This document shows, piece after piece, positions 54,892-64,000 of a stretch of 64,000 bases of DNA. Position 1 is the stretch's first letter; each line of letters starts with the position of its first letter. The position numbers and the translations under genes are program-made. Under the pieces are notes generated by a model that worked only from the letters and a program-made list of their open reading frames with translations, was not told the DNA's origin and searched no databases. Source of the DNA: an uncultured Alphaproteobacteria bacterium (GTDB lineage Bacteria > Pseudomonadota > Alphaproteobacteria > HIMB59); assembly GCA_902610175.1 (NCBI GenBank), contig CACLUR010000001.1, positions 310,001-374,000 on the forward strand, given 5' to 3'.

Positions 54892-57570
54892 CTAGTGAGC
54901 TAATCCCCAGTTCAAGCCACCACCGAAGTCGACTTTTATAGGAGTTTTAAAAGATTTGTATTTTTGATGTGATGTTTCCATCAACTTAGTTATTTGTGGA
55001 ATAATATCTTTTTCTTTTTTATGAATTTCAAATAAAAGCTCATCATGGACTTGTGATGTCATTTTAGATTTACATTTATTTTTCACTAAATAGCTATGAA
55101 TATCCAACATTGCAATTTTAATTAACTCAGATGCTGTGCCTTGAATAGGTGCATTGATAGCTTGTCTTTCTGCAAAAGATCGGAGCATAAAATTTTTAGC
55201 ATTGATATCTTTAATGTGAGACTTTCTTCCAAAAAGGTTTTCAACGTAGCCTAGTTTTTTTGCTTTATCGGTAGTTGCTTTCATAAAATCACTAATGTTT
55301 GGAAATTTTTGAAAATAGTTATCTATGAAAAGCTTTGCTTCAGCATTGCTAACACCTAACTGTTTAGCTAAACCATATTGGCTAATTCCATAGATTATTC
55401 CAAAATTAATAATCTTGGCCATTCTTCGATCATTAGCATTAATTGTTTTTTTGTTAAAAACTAATTGGCCTGTACTTTGATGAATATCTTGATCCTCTTG
55501 GAAAGCTTTTAATAAATTAGGGTCTTCGCACGCTTCACAAAGCACACGAAGCTCGATTTGGGAGTAATCGAAGCTATATAACTCATGATCTTTTTCTGCA
55601 ATAAATGCTGTTCTAATTTTCTTTCCGATCTCAGTTCTGATAGGGATATTTTGTAAATTAGGTTCAGATGAGCTTAATCTACCCGTAATAGTAGCTGCAA
55701 TATTAAATGTGCTGTGAACTCGATCGTTATTATCAGCATGTTCAGCTAAAGAAGATGTATAGGTCGAGACGAGCTTGGAGTATTGACGCCATTGTAAAAT
55801 ATGCGAGGCAATCTCTACTCCCTCAGTTTCTAATTGTTCTAAGACTTTGACATTAGTTTGAAAATCTCCTGCTTTTGTTTTTTTTGTTACCTTCACATCG
55901 AGTTTCTTGAAGATTTCGGTAAGTTGCTTTGGCGAACCAATATTGAACTCCTCACCTGCGATTTTGAAAATTTTCTGTTCAATTTTTTCAATTTCTTTAT
56001 TTAGATCTTTTTCCAGTTTTGTTAAAAATTTAAGGTCAATCTTACAACCATTGTTTTCAACCTGTTGAAGGACTAAGCTTAATTTTTTATCGATATCAAA
56101 ATATATATAACTATCGGGGGCATCTAATATTTGATCTTGTAATGTTTCATATAATTTATAAGTGGCATAAGCATCATGAGCAGCGTAATTTGTTGCAGAC
56201 TGTAAAGGCACTTCAGAAAAATCTTTATAATTTCTTTTAGACTCATTTTTAATGACATCTTTAAATTTTTCTTTTTCTTCTCCAAAATAATAATAATATA
56301 AATCCTCAAGATTGTGTTTTGTTAAACCGTTATTTACAAAAAAAGACATTAATAAGGTATCTTGAAAAGAAATGGTATTTACGTTAAAGCGTTTTAAAAT
56401 AACACTATCGTATTTAGCATTATGAAAAATCTTTAAAATTGAAGGATCTTCACATAATAAATTCAGCTCTTTTAATATTTTTTTTTGATCTGTCTCAGAT
56501 ATTTCATTTTCAGGTGATTTAAAAGGTAGGTAATAAGCTTGCTGTGCATTAGATAATGAAATGCCAATGATATTTGCTTCATTTACGTCTAAACTATCTG
56601 TCTCTAAATCTATCGCTAAGGTTTTTTCAGATTGAAGAGACTTTAGATATTCGATTATATCTTTTGTCTTAATAAGTGATTTAAATTCTAAGTTTTTTTT
56701 GGCCGCATGCGGCTTTGTTTCATGAGCGCTATTTCTAATTAATGATTTAAATTCATATTTTTTGAAAAAGTTATTAAGTTTTAGTGAGTCTTCAAAATCT
56801 TTTAACTTTTCGATTGTAATAGGTAGTTCAAGATCATTTTTTAGAATTACTAGTTGATGGCTTATTTTTGCTTTTTCCTCGTGATCATTAATAAGATTTT
56901 TAATTCTTTCATTTGATATTTTCTCTTTATTTGCCAAAAGACCCTCAAAAGAACCAAATTCATTAATTAATTTAGAGGCTGTTTTTGGTCCGATGCCAGG
57001 GACGCCAGGAATATTATCAACACTATCACCAATTAAAGCTTGTACATCTGTAATCTTATCTGGGCCAACACCAAATTTTTCCATTACCTTTGCTTCATCA
57101 ATTTCAATATTTTTCATTGGATCCATGATGCGATTATTAGCTGATAACAATTGAAAAAGATCTTTGTCTGAACTAAATACTGTGGTGGGTATATTATTGT
57201 CTTCACCATATTTAACGTAACTAGCTATAACATCATCGGCTTCAAAGTCTTTTTTTTCAATAACATCTAAACCAAACGCATCAATAGCTTCACGAATAAT
57301 ACTAAATTGAGGAATCAAATCCTCTGGTGCCTCACCACGATTTGCTTTGTATTCAGGAAATAAAGTATTTCGAAAAGTATTCCTTCCTGCATCAAGAATG
57401 ATTAGTATTTTGTCATTTGGATGCTCTTCAATAAGTCTAAGCATCATATTGCAAAACCCATAAACTGCATTTGTGGGGATGCCCTTAGAATTATTCATTG
57501 GGGGTAAGGCGTAATAAGATCGGAAAATATATCCGGAACCATCAACAAGTATTAGTCTCGGCTTAGACAT
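54892..57570 (-). CDS. polA: DNA polymerase I
   Basis: An 892-residue PolA with all three domains. The 5'-3' exonuclease occupies about 1-260 (VDGSGYIFRSYYALPP, DDVIASY, GDSVDNIPGVPGIGPKTA). The 3'-5' exonuclease spans about 300-480, with acidic residues kept (AIDLETDSL, FHNAKYDS, NYAAHDAYATYKLYE). The polymerase has motif A SFDYSQIELRVL-like YSFDYSQIELR, motif B RRMAKIINFGIIYG and motif C QVHDELLFE. Proofreading therefore appears retained. It performs gap filling in repair and Okazaki-fragment processing. Confidence 0.95.
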   Translation of the reverse strand: MSKPRLILVDGSGYIFRSYYALPPMNNSKGIPTNAVYGFCNMMLRLIEEHPNDKILIILDAGRNTFRNTLFPEYKANRGEAPEDLIPQFSIIREAIDAFGLDVIEKKDFEADDVIASYVKYGEDNNIPTTVFSSDKDLFQLLSANNRIMDPMKNIEIDEAKVMEKFGVGPDKITDVQALIGDSVDNIPGVPGIGPKTASKLINEFGSFEGLLANKEKISNERIKNLINDHEEKAKISHQLVILKNDLELPITIEKLKDFEDSLKLNNFFKKYEFKSLIRNSAHETKPHAAKKNLEFKSLIKTKDIIEYLKSLQSEKTLAIDLETDSLDVNEANIIGISLSNAQQAYYLPFKSPENEISETDQKKILKELNLLCEDPSILKIFHNAKYDSVILKRFNVNTISFQDTLLMSFFVNNGLTKHNLEDLYYYYFGEEKEKFKDVIKNESKRNYKDFSEVPLQSATNYAAHDAYATYKLYETLQDQILDAPDSYIYFDIDKKLSLVLQQVENNGCKIDLKFLTKLEKDLNKEIEKIEQKIFKIAGEEFNIGSPKQLTEIFKKLDVKVTKKTKAGDFQTNVKVLEQLETEGVEIASHILQWRQYSKLVSTYTSSLAEHADNNDRVHSTFNIAATITGRLSSSEPNLQNIPIRTEIGKKIRTAFIAEKDHELYSFDYSQIELRVLCEACEDPNLLKAFQEDQDIHQSTGQLVFNKKTINANDRRMAKIINFGIIYGISQYGLAKQLGVSNAEAKLFIDNYFQKFPNISDFMKATTDKAKKLGYVENLFGRKSHIKDINAKNFMLRSFAERQAINAPIQGTASELIKIAMLDIHSYLVKNKCKSKMTSQVHDELLFEIHKKEKDIIPQITKLMETSHQKYKSFKTPIKVDFGGGLNWGLAH

Positions 57571-57602
57571 TTAAGCAGAATAACAAAGATTGTAGTGAGT
57601 TT

Positions 57603-58163
57603 CTATTCTTTAGGGGCGTGCTTATTTAAAATTCTTTGAAGAGTTCTTCTGTGCATTTTTAGTCTTCTAGCAGTTTCAGAAACATTACGGTTACACTGTG
57701 TAAAAACTCTCTGAATATGTTCCCACCTTATTCTATCAGCAGACATTGGGTTCTCAGGTGGTGGGGGCAAGGATGTAGCGGTAGCAGACATTAATGATTT
57801 TTCGATATCATCTATGTTTGCAGGTTTGGTTAAATAATCGTCAGCACCCAATTTAACGGAGGATACAGCCGTAGCTATGTTGCCATAACTTGTCAACATT
57901 ACTGTTCTACATTCTGGATTTTGCTCCTTGATCACCTTAATAACATCGAGTCCTGAACCATCTCCTAAACGAAGATCAACTATTGCATAATTAAAATTAT
58001 TTCCAGCTAGAACATCTAAAGCCTCTTTTTTTGAAGCTGCTGCTGTCACTGTGAAATCTTTACGTTGAAATGAGGTGGTTAAACGCTCACGAAAAGGTTT
58101 GTCATCCTCAATAATAAAAAGTGTTTTATCTTTGACTAATGTATTTTGCTCTAAATCCGCCAT
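57603..58163 (-). CDS. regA: Redox response regulator RegA/PrrA/ActR
   Basis: A 186-residue response regulator. The receiver has the acidic patch IIEDDK, phosphoacceptor Asp63 (IVDLRLGDGSG), switch Thr in VMLTSYG and Lys in YLTKPAN. A proline linker (LPPPPENP) leads to a Fis-type HTH (NVSETARRLKMHRRTLQRIL). The linker and HTH are diagnostic for RegA/PrrA, the global redox regulator of alphaproteobacteria. It overlaps the regB end by 13 bases. It and the CsoR-like sensor are the only DNA-binding regulators I recognise here. Confidence 0.92.
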   Translation of the reverse strand: MADLEQNTLVKDKTLFIIEDDKPFRERLTTSFQRKDFTVTAAASKKEALDVLAGNNFNYAIVDLRLGDGSGLDVIKVIKEQNPECRTVMLTSYGNIATAVSSVKLGADDYLTKPANIDDIEKSLMSATATSLPPPPENPMSADRIRWEHIQRVFTQCNRNVSETARRLKMHRRTLQRILNKHAPKE

Positions 58164-59395
58164 GTTAAAGTTACTTCTGCTCCATCATTACTTTGTACTA
58201 ATATTTCACCGTTTAGATTTTCAATCATTTGTTTTGTTATGAATAGGCCGAGGCCCATATTTACACCTTTTTCAGGCCTGCTAGAATAGAATGGTTTTCC
58301 AAAATTAGCTATAAACTTCTTGTCAAAACCAGGGCCATCATCTCTGATTTTAATGGAATAAGAATTTTTCGATGTCTCTGAGATTACTAATATTTGTCTA
58401 TAAGCGAAACTTATGGCATTTTTTATAATATTATTCATCGCTATGTTTAGTTCGGGTGTAATTTTAATGTTAATATTTTTAGAATTTTCATCAGATCTGT
58501 AATCTAATTTCACAGCACGATAGTTATTTGAAAATTGATCACATAAAGATTGCACATAAGCATCTAGTGACATATTTGTTATTTCAGAAGATAGTTCTTT
58601 TGACTCTGGATTTGTTGAGAGCTCTTTTAGTATTTCCTTACACCGATCTAACTCTAATAATAAAGTTTTAATATCTTTACCATATTCATCTTTCAATTTT
58701 TGATCTTTTTTTAAATCATCTACTATCAAGTTTATAGTATTTAATGGTGTGCCTAATTCATGAACAGCTGCAGCTGCTAAACCTCCAACTTTTAAAAGCT
58801 CTTTTTCATTTTGAAGTTGTTTGCTAGCTAGCTCATATGCCTTTTGGGTACTTTTGTAATTTAATGAAAAGTAATAAAGATAAAAAACTAAAAAAATACT
58901 ACTTATGAACAAAGAAATCATAATAGCTAGGCTATATGTAAAATTAATATTAGGATGCACAGACAAAGGAAGATTAATGTAGAAGTTAAATATCAAAGCA
59001 AAACAAACTAATGCTAAACTTAAGATAATTATTATTCTTTCTATGGTGAGATATGATGCTGCAATAGCAATAGGAGCTAAGATAATAAATATAAAAGGGT
59101 TTGTGTGTCCACCATTTAAAGCAATCAAACTTGAAATTTGAACAATATCAAAACATAAAAATAGGAAGACTTGTTTTTCAGAAATAATTTTATCTCCTTT
59201 ATTTAAATAAAATCCAAGGAGAATACTAGCCATTAAGATAAAAGCTATTATCCAAGAGCTCATTGCTACTGTCTTAGAAATTTCGAAAAAATACTGTGTT
59301 ATAAATAAAGTGGAGGCCTGACCTCCAAAAGCAATTGCACGTATAATTAAAAAATCTGAAGAATTAACAAAAAGAAAGTTTTTTTGATTATTCAA
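58151..59395 (-). CDS. regB: Redox sensor histidine kinase RegB/PrrB/ActS
   Basis: A 414-residue kinase with about six transmembrane helices (residues 15-180). The quinone-sensing heptad GGHTNPF is at 95-101, the phospho-His is His212 (VHELGTPLNTI), and the likely redox Cys is Cys252 (DRCKEILKEL). An ATPase domain (NNIIKNAISFA, DDGPGFD, GLGLFI) follows. It starts with TTG directly after the gyrB stop and phosphorylates RegA under reducing conditions. All known redox elements are intact, suggesting respiratory control survives in this small genome. Confidence 0.92.
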   Translation of the reverse strand: MNNQKNFLFVNSSDFLIIRAIAFGGQASTLFITQYFFEISKTVAMSSWIIAFILMASILLGFYLNKGDKIISEKQVFLFLCFDIVQISSLIALNGGHTNPFIFIILAPIAIAASYLTIERIIIILSLALVCFALIFNFYINLPLSVHPNINFTYSLAIMISLFISSIFLVFYLYYFSLNYKSTQKAYELASKQLQNEKELLKVGGLAAAAVHELGTPLNTINLIVDDLKKDQKLKDEYGKDIKTLLLELDRCKEILKELSTNPESKELSSEITNMSLDAYVQSLCDQFSNNYRAVKLDYRSDENSKNINIKITPELNIAMNNIIKNAISFAYRQILVISETSKNSYSIKIRDDGPGFDKKFIANFGKPFYSSRPEKGVNMGLGLFITKQMIENLNGEILVQSNDGAEVTLTWRI

Positions 59396-62931
<3,536 letters not shown>

Positions 62932-64000
62932 TTAAACTCTCATAGGCATTAAAATAAATAAACTTGTTGTATCCTTGGGGTCCTTTACTATTACTGGTGA
63001 TGATTGGTTTAGTAACTCTAGAATCAAAGTATCTCCTTCAACAACATCTTGTAAATCCAATATATATTTTGAATTAAAGAGTATTTCAAGACCATCTGCA
63101 GCGTAATTTGCTGCGACCTCTTCATCGCCTTTGTTACTGTCAGTGCTTGTGGCCATTATCTTAATACTATTATTTTCAAATTGTAACTTAACTGTTGGTG
63201 TTTTGTCTTGATTAACAGTTGAGACCCTATCAATTGCATTAAAAAAAGGATCTGCCTCAACTTGTAATAATTTGTCATTGGATACAGGTATAACTTTTTC
63301 ATAATCTGGAAATGTTCCATCTATTAGTTTACTTACTATTATGAAATTACCTGCTTCTAGACTCACTTGTGTATCAGTACATATTATTTTAACCTTATCC
63401 TCAAAATCACCTAAAATGCGATCTAATTGAAGTATAAGTTTTCTTGGGAGTATAATTCCAGGTATATTTATGACATTTTTTAAATCTAGCTCTGTCTTAG
63501 CAAGTCTGTGGCCGTCTGTAGCAACACACCTCAAAGTTGACTTCGGTCCGTTAGTTACAGTGTGTAAATATATACCATTTAAGTAGTATCTCGTCTCTTC
63601 AGCAGATATAGCAAATTTTGTTTTATTAAAAAGCCTTTTAATCTCAGAAATTGTTAGCTCGAATGAGTTTGTTTGTTCTAAAGGAACGAATTTTGGGAAT
63701 TCATCTGCAGATAATGCATTTAACTCAAAGACTGAGTTATCAGAATTAATTATTAATCTGTTTCCCTCTAATTTACATTTTACAATAGAGTTTTTTTTTG
63801 TCTTACGAATTATATCAGTTAAAATTCTTGAATTTACAGTTGCTTCTCCGCTTTTTGATGAGTCGGTTGACACAAATTCTCTGATGGAAATATCCATATC
63901 TGTCGATCTAATTTCTATTTGGTTATTATCGCATTTTATATAAATGTTGGAGAGAATTGGAATTGTAGATCTACTGTCAACAATTGAGCTAACGTGAGTT
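62932..64000 (-). CDS. dnaN: DNA polymerase III beta sliding clamp (5' end outside window)
   Basis: Partial at the right edge. The frame stays open from the stop at 62932 to the window end, and the upstream part (HVSSIVDSRSTIPILSNIYI) matches the first clamp domain, so the Met at 63897 is internal. The clamp repeats are clear: FVSTDSSKSGEATVNSRIL, ATDGHRLAKTEL, RKLILQLDRIL, and the end SSPVIVKDPKDTTSLFILMPMR. About 355 of roughly 370 residues are visible. It tethers polymerase III to DNA. Confidence 0.95.
   Translation of the reverse strand, partial: THVSSIVDSRSTIPILSNIYIKCDNNQIEIRSTDMDISIREFVSTDSSKSGEATVNSRILTDIIRKTKKNSIVKCKLEGNRLIINSDNSVFELNALSADEFPKFVPLEQTNSFELTISEIKRLFNKTKFAISAEETRYYLNGIYLHTVTNGPKSTLRCVATDGHRLAKTELDLKNVINIPGIILPRKLILQLDRILGDFEDKVKIICTDTQVSLEAGNFIIVSKLIDGTFPDYEKVIPVSNDKLLQVEADPFFNAIDRVSTVNQDKTPTVKLQFENNSIKIMATSTDSNKGDEEVAANYAADGLEILFNSKYILDLQDVVEGDTLILELLNQSSPVIVKDPKDTTSLFILMPMRV

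Overview
The window is a dense, AT-rich bacterial chromosome segment with very short or overlapping intergenic spaces and frequent GTG/TTG starts, as in streamlined marine genomes. Several gene families and linkages point to an alphaproteobacterium: a bifunctional rhamnulose-phosphate aldolase/SDR protein, Agl-type alpha-glucoside importer genes, a RegA/RegB (PrrA/PrrB) redox two-component pair, a tsaE-amgK-murU-like group and a DddP-type DMSP lyase. A free-living surface-ocean lineage such as the HIMB59/AEGEAN-169 type would fit, but that placement is an inference, not a measurement.

Layout. (1) 1-3.8 kb: end of a deoxysugar (L-rhamnose type) pathway: aldolase/dehydrogenase, FGGY kinase and an FMN L-lactate dehydrogenase-like enzyme. 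(2) 3.8-6.1 kb: a CsoR-type metal sensor with a perfect palindromic candidate operator, divergent from DUF4396/thermonuclease/secreted-protein genes and followed by a membrane-anchored cytochrome c. (3) 6.2-15.5 kb: an alpha-glucoside-type ABC importer (SBP, two permeases, ATPase) interleaved with three glycosidases (GH4, GH1, GH42). (4) 15.5-19.2 kb: SDR, a stand-alone IolD-like ThDP enzyme and a 2-hydroxyacid dehydrogenase. (5) 19.2-27.7 kb: a galactoside operon (importer, GH4 alpha-galactosidase, GalT, GalK, lactonase) with GalE upstream; it has no ATPase of its own. (6) 27.8-30.2 kb: a second aldolase/FGGY-kinase module. (7) 30.2-35.2 kb: a PQQ-type sugar dehydrogenase, a flavoprotein reductase, and a methyltransferase-like gene overlapping a DddP-like gene, followed by an SMR-family gene with a non-standard start. 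(8) 35.2-44.7 kb: a phosphonate island: importer, phosphonoacetate hydrolase (PhnA), phosphonoacetaldehyde dehydrogenase (PhnY), a MetE-like protein and an Fe-alcohol dehydrogenase. (9) 44.7-64 kb: housekeeping genes: thioredoxin, murU/amgK/tsaE, metK-ahcY-adenosine kinase, nrdA-nrdB-glutaredoxin, polA, regA-regB, gyrB-recF-dnaN.

How it works together. The accessory half reads as a kit for scavenging the parts of marine dissolved polysaccharide: neutral hexosides, 6-deoxyhexoses and phosphonate groups, plus DMSP. Three permease pairs share two ATPases, and apart from the CsoR-like sensor and RegA I recognise no transcription factor, so these operons lack local regulators. In their place there are hairpins after all three binding-protein genes and inverted repeats at the divergent promoters. 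The most interesting candidates are the phosphonate island with its 11-bp-arm inverted repeat and possible 2-hydroxyethylphosphonate route, the SMR protein that has lost the essential membrane Glu, and the switch-like hairpin in front of the galactoside permease.

No tRNA, rRNA, CRISPR array, insertion sequence or prophage was recognised. The only stretch over 300 bases without a gene is about 50517-50883, upstream of nrdA.
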